A DNA stretch of 64,000 bases, taken from Stereocaulon alpinum (Eukaryota > Ascomycota > Lecanoromycetes > Lecanorales > Stereocaulaceae). Under the pieces are notes generated by a model. It ran no database searches and was not told the origin of the DNA. It saw only the letters and a program-made list of their open reading frames with translations. Below are positions 1 through 11,215 of the stretch, in pieces. The stretch spans positions 124,001 to 188,000 of the forward strand of contig JAEUBA010000040.1 of NCBI GenBank assembly GCA_018257865.1, given 5' to 3'. The position numbers and the translations under genes are program-made. The first letter of the stretch is position 1. Each line of letters starts with the position of its first letter.

Positions 1-276
1 TTGAAGGTCACTCTCAAGGCTGCGTCAATGCTGTCGCATGGAATCCAGCAGATCCATGCATGTTTGCCTCAGCTGGAGACGACTCAAAAGTCAGAATGTA
101 AGACAGTTCCAAGCCGACTCCAACATCCAGCACCACAGTCGATGACTAACGATCTCAACAGATGGTCCAAGGAACCAGAGCTAAGCAGCTCAAGACGAAG
201 ATTCAGCTCGCATTCGTCAACACATCGCGGTCACGGCGGCCGAATAATATATGAGCCTTCAGCGAGCATACTGTAG
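1..276 (+). CDS. WD40-repeat protein, 3' end only (WDR26/Gid7-like)
   Basis: Only the last part of the gene is inside the window. Reading from base 3, exon 1..97 encodes a classic last WD blade (GH near the start, then AWNPADP, FASAGDDSKVR). An intron at 98..161 (GTAAG donor, ACTAAC branch, CAACAG acceptor) restores the closing IW of the WD dipeptide. The last exon (162..276) adds a Ser/Arg-rich tail ending at a TAG. The wording of the blade (VAWNPADPCMFASAGDD) resembles WDR26/Gid7, the CTLH/GID ubiquitin ligase subunit. That family link is from memory of the family and cannot be proved from one blade. The WD40 call itself is strong. Confidence 0.75.
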   Translation: MKVTLKAASMLSHGIQQIHACLPQLETTQKSECKTVPSRLQHPAPQSMTNDLNRWSKEPELSSSRRRFSSHSSTHRGHGGRIIYEPSASIL

Positions 277-669
277 AACGCATGTGATTACGTATTCCCA
301 GTCCCATTATGTATGCATAGCACTGAACGGCATTCACCTGGCGAAGGAGGGTCACCTGATCGAGGCATGAGCATAAGGAAGTCGGGAGTTTGGGCAATAT
401 GGAGGTTCTCAGGTGAGAATGATGACGTTGGAGAATTTGTAGACATGTTTCCCACAAGTCTAGAAGGAATAACGTTATGTGGGCTGAAGAGGACTGTGAG
501 TAAAGCGAAATTTGTACATTGACGGTATGCTGTAGAAGCCTGAAAGTGGAATTGCTCGGTTGCGCCTCCCTCTTAATCCATGTCCCGGTGAAATGGAAGC
601 CGTTTAAGGCTTCCGTGCTCTTCCTCACTTAGGTATACCTGCAAAGTCTTTCCAGAAGCTATCCCCTGA
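277..669. other. Intergenic, convergent 3' ends
   Basis: No supported gene. This stretch lies between the 3' end of the WD40 gene and the 3' end of the minus-strand small membrane protein gene. The long minus-strand frame at 203..628 has no recognisable protein character and overlaps the WD40 coding exon. Confidence 0.5.
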
Positions 670-1244
670 TCATCTGAGCTTGAGTGCGTCTGGATATCTG
701 TTCCATTGATGAGCCCATTGGCTAGAGAGTATTGATTGTATGGTTCTGAGGGTAAAAGTGTATGCGGTAAAGACGATGCCGATGGTTTTCGTGACTGCGA
801 GATTGGATTCCGTGACGAGGGTATAGACTGTACTGCCTCCAGCCACGAAGAGGAATATTGCTTGTATAACCAAGAGAATCTCGAAGACTGTATCGATCTA
901 TAGAAGATATAAATAATTAGAAAGAGAATTCAATACAACTTTATCGTACTTACAACATACTTTGGAGTCTGATGTAACTTAATATAAATAAGATGTCCCC
1001 AATTAGGAACCTCTTTATCCCAATCCTCTTTACTATACTGTAATACAAGAGCTCCCTGCCCTTTTACTTCTCTTGCTATTGCCTACGCGTCATCGCTGTT
1101 GATGTAGGGTTGATTCTGACGTATGAAATGATATATTTATAACTTTATATCTTCGGCTGTACTGCTTTGGAAGATTGTTTCTGGAGGTACGGATGGGCTT
1201 GGTGGAGCCATTCCTAAACCAGGTGAAGTGGTTGTAGTGGTCAT
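670..1244 (-). CDS. Small predicted membrane protein, uncharacterised (about 143 aa)
   Basis: A three-exon model on the minus strand: exon 1 1244..1163, exon 2 1075..954, exon 3 897..670. The second intron (953..898) is convincing: GTAAGT donor and CTATAG acceptor, joining phase 0. The first intron (1162..1076) is less certain because its donor is GTACAG. The total length is divisible by three. The N-terminus is Thr/Ser/Pro-rich (starts MTTTTTSPGLGMAPP) and the middle is hydrophilic. The last exon has two hydrophobic stretches (around IQAIFLFVAGGSTVYTLV and IGIVFTAYTFTLRTI) fitting a two-TM hairpin. I do not recognise the family. It is divergently transcribed from the Vps1 gene, with about 215 bp between start codons. 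Confidence 0.5.
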
Positions 1245-1458
1245 TGTTGTATGTAGGTAGGAAAGTGTTCTGTCGTGGTGGTGGGGAAATTAGTGTCGGC
1301 GGAAATTTCTCCGAGACGAACTTTATTGTCTGTCAGGGCCACAGTTTCAAGCACACCTGTTTACTTTTTCTTTCCCCCACATCCCGACTTCCTGGATAGT
1401 CAACAGAACTCCAATATATCCCAGAGAACCACTCAGACTGTACACAACCTCATCCATC

Positions 1459-4074
1459 ATGGCCGCGCAAGCTGCCTCTTCGTGAGTTTTATCAAGTCCA
1501 AATACTGCGGCCTAAGCTCACGATACACATAGGATCAATGTCAATGATCCGCAGCTCATCACACTGGTCAATAAGCTGCAGGATGTCTTTACAACAGTTG
1601 GTGTACGTACCAGCTTCGTTATGTGGAGCGCTATCGTAGTTGCAAGCTTGCAGCCTAACGTTGTCATTCACGCAGGTCCAAAACCCTATAGACTTGCCGC
1701 AGATAGCAGTGGTGGGATCACAGTCCAGCGGAAAGAGTTCGGTACTGGAGAACATAGTCGGCAGGGACTTGTATGCTCCCCGAGCCTCACTTAGAGAATG
1801 ACGGAGCTGACGCTTTCCCCCAGCCTACCAAGAGGGACAGGCATCGTCACACGACGGCCACTCATTCTACAACTCATTAATCGATCTCCTCCTCCTAACC
1901 TCCAAACAAACGGCGTGAATGGTGGCCTAGAAACCTCGGACAAAGAAGCTAATGTCGACGAATGGGGCGAGTTCCTACATATACCCGGCCAGAAGTTCTT
2001 CGATTTTAACAAGATAAGAGATGAGATCGTCAAAGAGACGGACTCAAAGACGGGGCGAAATGCTGGCATATCACCAGCTCCTATCAACCTGCGAATATAT
2101 TCCCCAAACGTCCTGACTTTGACACTTGTCGATTTGCCTGGTTTGACCAAGGTGCCTGTGGGTGACCAGCCAAGAGATATCGAAAAGCAGATTAAGGATA
2201 TGGTCTTGAAGCAAATACAAAAGCCGAATGCTATCATCCTCGCCGTCACGGCCGCAAACACGGACTTGGCAAACTCTGACGGACTGAAGCTGGCAAGAGA
2301 AGTAGATCCAGAGGGTCAACGGACAATCGGCGTGCTTACGAAGGTGGATCTGATGGACGAGGGTACAGATGTCGTGGACATCTTGGCCGGGAGAATCATA
2401 CCACTGCGACTGGGCTACGTGCCAGTGGTCAATAGAGGGCAGAGGGATATTGAGAACAAGAGGGCGATCTCTTTTGCCCTAGAGAACGAGAGGAACTTCT
2501 TCGAGAACCACAAAGCGTACCGAAACAAGGCCTCGTACTGCGGGACACCGTACCTTGCACGGAAACTCAATATAGTAAGAAACCAGCCCAGGGACTGCTC
2601 TAGACGGGACACTGACATTCCTAGATCCTAATGATGCACATCAAAAACACCCTTCCTGATATCAAAGCCCGCATATCCTCATCTCTACAAAAGTATACTG
2701 CAGAGCTCGCCCAGTTAGGCGACTCGATGCTCGGCAACAGCGCGAACATTGTCCTGCAGATCATCACAGAGTTCTGCAACGAATACCGGACGGTACTCGA
2801 CGGTAACAACCAAGAGCTGTCGAGCGTTGAGCTGTCAGGAGGAGCTAGAATCAGCTTCGTCTTCCACGAATTATACTCCAACGGTGTCAAGGCTGTTGAT
2901 CCCTTTGACCAGGTCAAGGACATCGACATCCGTACCATCCTCTACAACTCCTCCGGTTCATCTCCAGCGCTCTTCGTCGGAACTACAGCATTCGAACTCA
3001 TTGTGAAGCAGCAAATTAAGCGATTAGAAGATCCCAGTCTAAAGTGTGTTTCTTTGGTATACGATGAACTTGTGCGCATCCTTACTGGCCTGCTCCAGAA
3101 GCAGCTCTTCCGGAGGTACCCTTCACTTAAAGAGAAATTTCACCAGGTAGTCATCGCCTTTTTCAAGAAGTCTATTGATCCTACGAATAAGCTTGTCAAG
3201 GATCTGGTGGCTATGGAGGCATGCTACGTCAACACTGGTCACCCAGACTTTCTTAACGGACATAGGGTAGGTGGAATCTTCCTTCCAGCGTTCAAGAATA
3301 TGGCGCAGGAGTCCCCTCGCTCCTACAAGAACCTTCAATGCGAGAGAACTGTGAGAATGCGAGCGGGGCACTCAAACATGCAATCTAGACCTCCTGAGTG
3401 GGCATCTATCATATTTAATGGACCTTGTATAGCTAACAGTCCCATCAAGGCAATGGCAATCGTTAACGAACGGAACGCGAAACCCACCCAAGTCGATCCG
3501 AAGACAGGTCGCCCCCTCCCTCCTTCTGTTCCTCCTCGTGCAGCAAGTCCGTCTTTAGATCTGCCAGCAGACAATTCGGGCTTTTTCGGCAGCTTCTTTG
3601 CGCCTAAGAATAAGAAGAAGATGGCCGCCATGGACTCGCCACCACCACAGCTTAAAGCTTCAGGCACGCTTTCTGAGAAGGAGGCCAATGAGGTAGAAGT
3701 CATCAGTAAGCCAATCCGCGGCCTGGATATATGTCTTCGCAGTCTGCTAACGCATTTCCAGAGCTGCTGATCAATTCATACTACAACATTACCCGCCGAA
3801 CCATGATAGACATGGTGCCCAAAGCCATCATGCTTAATCTCGTACAGTATGACCTCTTTCCCCTGCCCCCAGACCTTTGAACGATGCTTATCTACCACTC
3901 TCTAGATACACAAAAGATGAAATGCAACGCGAGCTCTTGGAGCAAATGTACCGCACCACCGAGCTCGACGACCTACTGAAAGAGAGCGACTACACGGTCA
4001 GGAGGCGGAAGGAATGCATGCAGATGGTGGAGAGTCTTGGCAAGGCGAATGAGATTGTTAGTCAGGTGCAGTGA
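1459..4074 (+). CDS. VPS1: Vacuolar sorting dynamin-like GTPase Vps1
   Basis: Dynamin-superfamily GTPase that drives membrane fission at the Golgi/endosome, vacuole and peroxisomes. Exons: 1459..1481, 1533..1602, 1676..1770, 1824..2574, 2625..3266, 3450..3705, 3762..3846, 3906..4074, giving about 696 aa (yeast Vps1 is 704 aa). The G1 P-loop GSQSSGKSS lies in exon 3. The dynamin signature LPRGTGIVTRRPL starts exon 4, followed by the G3 motif DLPG and G4 TKVD. The middle domain has KNTLPDIKARI and MEACYVNTGHPDFLNGHR. The GED lies in the last three exons (RRTMIDMVPKAI, ELDDLLKESDYTVRRRKE). The start MAAQAASSINVNDP fits fungal Vps1. All junctions keep frame with GT-AG borders. The intron 3267..3449 is unusual because it is open in frame (see findings). 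Confidence 0.93.
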
Positions 4075-4310
4075 ACGACGAACGCGAATAGAATGGCACT
4101 TCCTTTCTCTAGCAGTACCCTTGTTTATTTTACGCGGACACATGGGCAGGCATGATACCTCTGTTCGATAGTATTCTGGCGTTGGCTTATACTCTCTGTC
4201 GTTCTTGGGGACATCCTCCCCTGAGGCGGCGGTATCTTTTCAATGGCTCATCAACGGGTAGGTAGTAGATAGAGATATGGAAGACAAGATAACAGAAGCG
4301 AGCTCATTAG

Positions 4311-5224
4311 ATGAACAAATTCTTATCTGAGCTGGTGTTGGTGATGTCGATGAAGATGAAAGCAGTGAGTTTATGGTCGGTAAAGGTCCCTACTGACGTC
4401 ATTTCAAGGTTGTTCCACAAGAGTAATGCGAGCCTACCGAGCTCACAGTGTTTGATATACCAACTGACACACCTTGCGAAGTCTGGGTCTGGAGGTGATG
4501 TAGTATACCCTTTTCCTGCAAGTCAATCTAGGTCACGGCTCGCAAGACCTTTTGCAGATTCTCGACCTCGAGATGATGATCTACTCCTCCCTACAACTAA
4601 CACTACCAACTCTCAGGAAGTAGTTGAACTGCTTCGAGCGACCTACGGGCCTTTAACTCTTCGTCACCACCTCGATAAGAGGAACGATGATGCATGGATC
4701 CACGCGTTTGAAGTGAGTAACTTGATCTACGACGAAAGGAGCTTTGTCTACGGCCGATTGCTGGGAAGTCAACATACATACGCGGTCTACGTAGTATCAG
4801 ACAGTGGCTGTTAGGTCCCATGTCTTATGCTGATGCTTATGGAGAGGTGAATTTGTTGGAATTTGTCGGGATCTCTGCCAAACAACGTGATCCGACAGGT
4901 TCTGGAGGACTTTGATGACAAAAAGTGCGCTCGGATTCTACAAGCTACAAAGGATGACAGTTCTGCAGCGAGCTTCAAGAGTATATCGAAGGTGGAGAAA
5001 ACCCATACAAGAAGTCGCTCCAATATGGACTTACGGATGTTCGTTATGATTGGGACACTGATGACGAGGGTAATGATGTGGACAAGGCCGAGAATTTTCC
5101 TATTTTAGATGGTACGGGTTGCAATCTTGACATTCATCCCGACTGGGATATCCCAACTCACGCCACTTTTTCAAGAGCTAAAGACAGCACTGCCACTGTA
5201 CTTGGCCCGAGTCATTGGCCGTGA
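4311..5224 (+). pseudogene. Frame-broken paralogue of the gene at 5462..6165 (function unknown)
   Basis: Family unknown. An exon ending at 4712 contains LLRATYGPL and DDAWIHAFE. A GTGAGT intron (4713..4804) then leads to YADAYGEVNLLEFV. The downstream neighbour has the matching blocks LCDKYGPL, EEAWITSYR, an intron at the same place, then YRYDGDDVDLLGLI. Further on, another frame of this copy reads YDWDTDDEGNDVDKAEN (about 5035..5090), matching YDRDCNDDDDGDEHD in the neighbour. In this copy the frame has to change at least twice after about 4890 with no credible introns, so I call it a decaying copy. The 5' end is uncertain. A working gene with introns I have missed is the alternative. Confidence 0.5.
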
Positions 5225-5461
5225 CCTTTGGTTTCGTCACTCTTGTACGACCTTTCCCCGCAGAATTCACTGAATCCTCCTTTCTGGCACTGGTGACCTG
5301 TTTATCAATACTACTTCACCGCTACAACACGTGCTATAACTAGGCATAATCTCCATTCACTCTCAACCTCTACAACACCCATGAAAATAATCACAACCCC
5401 AGACTTCCAGCATTCATAGCACCTGCGAGCAGCATACTAACAACATCAATACCCATACAAC

Positions 5462-6165
5462 ATGTCCTCCCTCGATCCAGCCTATATCGACTGGCTAAAG
5501 GAAACCACTACCCGGCTCTGGCCCATCATTCGAGACGGCCATTTCGCGCTGCACACCTACCACACAAACTTTAACCTTGGGAAGAAAGACATTGGCAACG
5601 CTGACGAGAAGGAAGAGGAGATTAGTGTGCTTTGCGACAAGTACGGACCGCTTTATTCGAACATAGCGTTTGCGAAAGTGGATGAGGAAGCTTGGATCAC
5701 TTCGTACAGGGTGAGTTAAACACCTCTCTTATTGGGCGGGAGATTGGATATTGATTAAGCTGCAGCAAAAGTATAGGTACGATGGAGATGATGTGGACTT
5801 GTTGGGACTTATAGCCGAGGCATTCGAGGAGGTGGGTGCTCGTGACGTTCCATGAGCATCGTATTGACGCAGAAGAGCAGACAAAGAACGAACTTATCAA
5901 ACCCGACCAAGCAAAAACCGCCAATTCTAGCACCACCGCCATTGTCCAAAACGCACTTCGTAACGTGAAAACCGCTAAAGCAAACACGAAACCCCAGAAC
6001 GACGACTACCTCGAAGCCATGCGCAGGAGCCACATGAATAGTCCCTACGATAGAGACTGCAATGACGACGACGACGGAGATGAACACGACCAATATGAGC
6101 AGGAAAATGATCTTGATGATACGCTGAGAGGAGGGTATGGCCGGCCCTGGTATGGGTGGGATTGA
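5462..6165 (+). CDS. Uncharacterised protein with acidic tail (about 203 aa)
   Basis: Start ATG at 5462 (MSSLDPAYIDWLKETT), exon 5462..5710, intron 5711..5765 (GTGAGT/CTGCAG), exon 5766..5835. A candidate 37-nt intron 5836..5872 joins to a last exon ending at 6165. Without that short intron the protein stops at 5855 after about 107 codons. The last exon encodes a polar, lysine-rich stretch, then an Asp-rich run (NDDDDGDEHD) and an aromatic end (YGRPWYGWD). I recognise no domain. Its exon order and the blocks KYGPL, EEAWI and YD..DD are shared with the upstream broken copy, so the two arose by tandem duplication. Confidence 0.55.
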
Positions 6166-6549
6166 AGAGAGTCTAGAGGATTGTGGACGGGCTGGAACCT
6201 ACCTTAGTCATTCGTCATGTGTCATTGGGAGTTCGGCATTGGCGTTTGAAGGAAGTACAATGCTCTGGCGGTTTATGGAATTTTTCTACCAAGATACTGT
6301 TTCTGGAGCAATACTTGTTTAGTAGGGTACATAGGTATTTCCATACATGCCATGCCGTTGTATGCTATAGCCACCCTCACTATCACGGTGAAGAAGTTCT
6401 CACCTTCCACCTCTTCATGGAGGATTCAAGCTATGGTAAACATCATCATCCTTCCGCCTTGATAGGAGGATCATTAAATGAAACCGTATTATATCCAAAC
6501 AACAACAAGTACACACGCATCCGTCGTTCCAATTTACGTGCTAGCTACT

Positions 6550-7090
6550 AAGACCTCGCCAAGACCCAAAACTAGTAAGTACAGCAAAGAAGCTAGTCTC
6601 AACCCTGCAAGTAGACACTAAAGAAGCACTCGAAACGCTTCGTGAGAAACGAGCGAGGTTACCACTAGTATTATAGAAGGATAGTTGACTGCTATTGCAG
6701 CTGCAGCTGCCCAAGTACGACAGCGCTAGTCTAAATGAAGATGAACCACTTCTAGCAACCAAAAGGAGAGGGAGGGCAAGCGCCATCCCCCTTCTTGGGT
6801 AAAAGAAGGCCAAGTCCCTTTAGCCCGTCAACCAAGCCTTGTTAGCTAAGCATTCAAGCATCCAAGCTTTCTCAGCATGTCTCTACGGATGCGATCTTCC
6901 AGTCCTTCCCTTTTCCTATTCTTCAGTTAGAATATAGGTGTAAGTACTTTGGCTTCTTCTTGCTCTAGAGCCTTTTCCGCTTCCCTCCTTGCTTGGCTGA
7001 GAGCTTCAAGCCTAAGTGTTTCCCCGTACTTGGGGGTCGCATTGGGGACACCGGCAAGCGTGAGAATCGGTGATCTGACGTGGAAATAAC
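6550..7090. mobile_element. Possible degenerate transposon remnant
   Basis: On the plus strand near 6555..6672 a frame reads as a charged helical segment (AKKLVSTLQVDTKEALETL, then EKRARLP) before a TAG. On the minus strand, 7090..6927, another frame has EALSQARREAEKALEQEEAK. Both look like charged C-terminal tails of transposase-type proteins. Stops follow at once, no complete protein exists, and I found no terminal repeats. The assignment is an inference from composition only. Confidence 0.2.
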
Positions 7091-7120
7091 GGCAGGGAGC
7101 TTAGTGTATGAAAGTTGCTT

Positions 7121-7153
7121 GGTCCGGAAGGAAGGAAGGAAGGAAGGAAGGAA
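7121..7153. repeat. GGAA microsatellite
   Basis: Seven or more tandem GGAA units in a row after GGTCC. No gene is visible across it. Confidence 0.9.
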
Positions 7154-9254
7154 AAGCTGCTGCCAAGAACTTGCTGACTACAAGCTCTCCCTTTATTAAA
7201 AACAAACGTCGTCGAAAAGCTGGAAGCTCGCTGCTAGGAAGAGCGCCACTGACGTTATCTTGCTTGCTTGCTCGTATCATCCATGGCGTTATGTAGCATC
7301 ATTCCTCCGAGCTCTTATGATCTGCCGTAGTGGTCGAAGATCGTAACGAGATCACAACTCATCTATGTCAATACTCCCTTCCTTCTTAGCTAATTCTTCA
7401 ATCTCATCCAGACTCCGTTTTCCTCCCCACCTGCTGCCCCTTTTATCGTTCTTTCCTATATCGCCTGGCTCGAACAACGAGCTGGAGGCCCTATCAACTT
7501 GGGTGTGGCAGGAGGCAAATGTTTCCTCGTATCTCCTGCTACTAACTCGTCGAGAGCCGAGACGTTGCGAGTATAGCATGGAAGCTGCGAGGGGACGCCA
7601 GATCTGGGAGTCATGCGCAGCGGTCTTGATGGCATCATTATGAGCTGTACGAGGACGTTCATGGCGAATGATAGATACTCACTTAATCAAGTGAATGACA
7701 TTTCGGTCGACAACGTCTGTGAACAATACGTCGATGAAGTTGGTTCCAAGGCAATGTCTATGAGATGATGGTCTGGATTTGCCAACGCATCGGGATTGCT
7801 ATATTATCTCGAAGCGCTATACAACCGTAAATGTATGACATGTGTATTCAATGCTTGGGGGGTGTGGTTGGAAAGGAACATGCTGAAGGTATGTGCGACG
7901 TGTTTCCGGAGAAGGGGATATAGGTGAGGTATCGGGATGAAGTTGCCTTCGATATGGGTAGGTAGGGTGGTCGGGCTTGTGTTGCTCACGTGACTCACTG
8001 CCTACCAACTCCGCACTCCGTTCATAGCATCATCCACTTCCCATTCAGTCCCTACCAGCAGCGGGCTTTGCCATTGGCATGTTTTGTGGGATATAAACCA
8101 TCCGGCGGCTTTTGCGCCAGCTATCTGCCCTTTCATTTACCACCACCCTAGATCCCGCTATTCCCATCAATATATCTTCTCGAGTGCAATGCCAGTGCTA
8201 GATGTGAATGAAATGCACGGTCCCGAATGGTGAAAGAGATCGAATTCATTGTGTGATGATGATATATAGAAGAAATGATTGCAGTTGAGATCGTCGATAT
8301 ACGGTGCAACAATCCTCGTCGCAAGGTCGATGACCAGATTCAATTGAAGACCAGATCAGCATCATAAAGCTCCACGCGTCATTCACCGTTCAAATCATCG
8401 CAGTCAAGCTATCTCTATCTTCGCCCTATGCTCTATCGAAGTTGATCTGTCCTCTCTGCCGTCAAATAGCTCATGACTCCAACGCAGCAACCCTTGGACG
8501 GTCTTCTGAAACCAACATGGTCTTCGCCCCGATTGCCACCACTCTCGCATTTTCATCAGCAGAATCCTTCGAGCTGGATCATTCTCATCCAGAGAGATTT
8601 GAGATGAGAGATAGCAGTGATCTGATCTTTCCGTCGATGAGTTCCCACGGAATTCCAACTCGCTCGTTGTTTGGGTATATCGTGGTCAAGGCGGTAGAAT
8701 CATGATGAAGAGTCTTGGCTTTCGATTGTAGAGATATCGGTGCGGCTGTCATGGTATTTTGTTGGGTTATGGACCACTCATAATATTCGCAATCTATTCC
8801 GATCGGTTTGAAAGCCAGAATCGTAGTCTTGGTGTGAGACTGGATGATGTTTGGTTTGCTTATAGCCTATCGATCAATATCGATTACTGCGGCGAGACAG
8901 GTGCTTGGATCACTCCATGGGCTTCTGTTGTATCATTCCATCTCATAGGTGATCCTGGAATGATTACATGTACGTGGCAACAACCATGGTGTCCGCCGAG
9001 TGTGTATTCGCCCAGATCTCTCCAGTCTGGTCGGAGGCAGTGCTGGACCATGTCAATTCTCCAGTCCACGAAACGAAACGGTAGAGCGGGGCGTATGTCA
9101 TGGTTCTCCACATACGGGAGCACTCCTTAAGCGGGTCCGTCAGCCATCACGACGCTTTTTGTCTACGTCCTTGCAGTGCTCAACCAACACTGCAACTTGG
9201 GGCAGCTGCCATTTTCTGAGGATGGCGGTGTGGTTTGGTCCAAGGATATGTTCC

Positions 9255-9660
9255 TCAAGGGAGCTGCGGTATCGGACTCCGCGCTGCTCTCGCTTTTGAC
9301 TGCTTTTTCAGACGTACCCTTATCCCACGTCCCTTGACCGGATGACCGTGCGCCCCTTTAATAGGTAGATAGGGTGTCGCTTGGTTAGTCCGCAACAACT
9401 TGAGAATATGCTCAGCATTGATACAGCCTGACTGGCTGGAGAGGCGAGGGGGGGAGGACAGGGCTGCCGGGTACTCTGCGGGGTTAAACGTGCTGCTGTA
9501 GATATAGAAATGCGTTCCAGCCCGGACCAAGCCCACTGCGTGCCATTGCGCGAGGCCCTCGTTGTCTTGGCTCGCGCTGTTGAGGTTGCTGCACACCAGG
9601 GCGGCACTCCAGGCGGTCATAGCTCGCGCTGCAGGACCTAATATACTAGAACGTGAATCT
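9255..9660 (-). pseudogene. Open reading frame fragment, uncharacterised
   Basis: A minus-strand frame is open from about 9655 down to 9255. It includes AWSAALVCSNLN, AQWHAVGLVRAGTHFYIY, SSPPRLSS and CINAEHILKLLRTN. The pattern of a QWHAV block followed by a FYIY strand looks like real coding sequence from an accessory-region protein. I know no function for it, and no start codon with upstream exons is evident. The 3' part becomes basic and low-complexity. It is probably a fragment. Confidence 0.3.
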
Positions 9661-10399
9661 TGAACACCTTAGGCCTTGTTTCGATATCAGCGAACCCGAT
9701 AGTATTGCAATCCTGGCAGATGCAAACGGCATGACGTATTCGAAGTGAGATTAGGCAACAATTGCACATCGTTATCGCGTGTTTCAGGTCTCCATATTAA
9801 TGATTTCCATCTCCTGGTTGAATAGCAGGGCTACCTCCCTCAGAACCCCGTACAAGGATCCCTCGCACGAACAAGACGATGGTCGTTCAGAGATGATGGA
9901 AGACTTAGTGGAGCGTTGGCTAAGCTCTTACTTGATAGGTGTAAAGTATATAGAGGTTAGGGCTTGAAGGTTTATAGATGAATGACGGCTATCGCGGTAG
10001 GTAGGTATTGCTAGATGAGAAGAAGTTGGAGGGGAGGTAGATATTAACTAAGGATACTGCCCGGAAAGATATAGGATGGCATAAGATCAAGGCCTAGAAT
10101 CCCATACCACTAGTGGGATAGTAAAGGATAGGATAGGATTGCCAATCGGTATAGGATACCAGTAGGATATACCAGTAACGGATAAGATAATGATCAAGCT
10201 AAGTAGTCAACACCAAAAAGCACTGATTAGAATAATAACCAGAAGTCATCGAGTAGTGTGACGCAATGAAAGCCATTTTTCGTCAAGGAGTGGCGAATTC
10301 CATGAACCGGTGGCAGAGCCAGGCAAGCTCTCCTAGAACACTAGGCTAGCGTAGGAATTTAGGACCGGTCTATTAACTTCCCTAAGTTCTATCAACAAT
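9661..10399. other. Non-coding, GGATA-rich stretch
   Basis: No gene seen. Between about 10050 and 10190 the motif (A)GGATA occurs many times in loose array, which may be the remnant of a repeat. The minus-strand histone-like gene ends at 10400. Confidence 0.4.
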
Positions 10400-11100
10400 T
10401 CAACCCCTCCCCCTTTCCACCCTCTTCGTCGGTGGAACAACGTTTTTATCATGGTCACGCCCGAAAGGTTGTGTGAGCCGCTTACATAGTTGCAGGTCCT
10501 TCACCTGCAGCGTGACTCTTTTCGCATAGATAGTGCATAGGTTGGAGTCTATTTCACCAGCTGTGTATCAGAATAAGAGAAACGGATCAGAAGCGATAGT
10601 CTTACCCTCGAAGAATCTAGTCATAAACGCCTCTGATGCCTCCTGAATTGCGCCTAGCGCACTTCTTTGCCACCTGTAGCTGTCATGGGCATACGTCCGC
10701 TCACCCTCGATGCCTAGGGTAACCTCTCTCACCAGCCGACTGAACGGTGCTTTTGGAATGAGCAGCTCCGTAGACTTTTGATAGCGTCGTATTTCCCGAA
10801 GTGCTCTCGCTTTGGATTGCTGTTAGTTATAGTTACGAGAATGATGACTAGAAAGACTTACTCCCTGAATTGAATCTGCGCTTCTTGATGATAAGCGCGC
10901 CAGGAAGGCGATTTGCAGGTGTAGACGTAGAAATTATACTTGCTAATGTCTTTTTGCTACCTTTGCTACTGCCTATATTAGTATGTTAGCTGTGGAATTG
11001 TTATACTCGCTGAATATACTTACCGCTTGTAGCTTTATTTGTGCTGAAGGTATGGTCTTTCCTTGATACTTAGGCACTGTCTTGCGTCCATCAAGCCTCG
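10400..11100 (-). CDS. Divergent CENP-A-like histone H3 variant
   Basis: Histone-fold protein of the H3/CenH3 family, expected in centromeric or variant nucleosomes. The minus-strand exons, in order, are: a first exon ending at 11024 (5' end not settled), 10972..10862, 10809..10606, 10560..10400. The introns are 45-52 nt with GTAAGT/GTAAG donors. After a Lys/Ser-rich tail comes KKRRFNSG, then GTRALREIRRYQKSTELL across the junction (the alphaN/alpha1 entry shared with H3). Next is PFSRLVREV, a lengthened loop 1, and YRWQRSALGAIQEASEAF (alpha2). The last exon has SNLCTIYAKRVTLQVKDLQL (alpha3). The RW before the alpha2 Q and the longer loop 1 are CenH3 features, whereas core H3 has a short loop and RFQSS. 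The N-tail lacks the H3 ARTKQTARKS start, and the first-exon frame is ambiguous, so a decayed gene is possible. Confidence 0.65.
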
Positions 11101-11145
11101 GTAGCGGGTTGACATTTCATCTGTGGAAGACTCTTCTGTGGAGAA

Positions 11146-11205
11146 AGGAATCTCTGGGGGAGGAATCTCTGGGGGAGGAATCTCTGGGGGAGGAATCTCT
11201 GGGGG
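11146..11205. repeat. 15-bp tandem repeat, four copies
   Basis: Four perfect units of AGGAATCTCTGGGGG. A reading frame runs through it on both strands: PPEIP repeats on the minus strand and GEESL repeats on the plus strand. It separates the histone-like gene from its decayed second copy. Confidence 0.95.
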
Positions 11206-11215
11206 AGACGGTCCA

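Larger units (their letters stand above)
6166..9254. other. Gene-poor stretch with no confident gene
   Basis: About 3 kb without a reading frame I can defend. It contains a transposon-like relic (6550-7090), a GGAA microsatellite, and several short frames on both strands (for example around 7350-7640 and 8440-8700). These have no recognisable family and no consistent splice structure. A TATA-like GGATATAAA sits at 8090-8098, followed by pyrimidine-rich DNA and an ATG at 8188 in a 14-codon frame. Confidence 0.4.

Noticed and set aside
203..628. 141-codon minus-strand frame
   Set aside because: Overlaps the last WD40 exon, with no family, splice or start support; probably a chance frame.
1791..2319. 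Minus-strand frames of 156 and 82 codons
   Set aside because: Antisense to the GTPase domain of VPS1.
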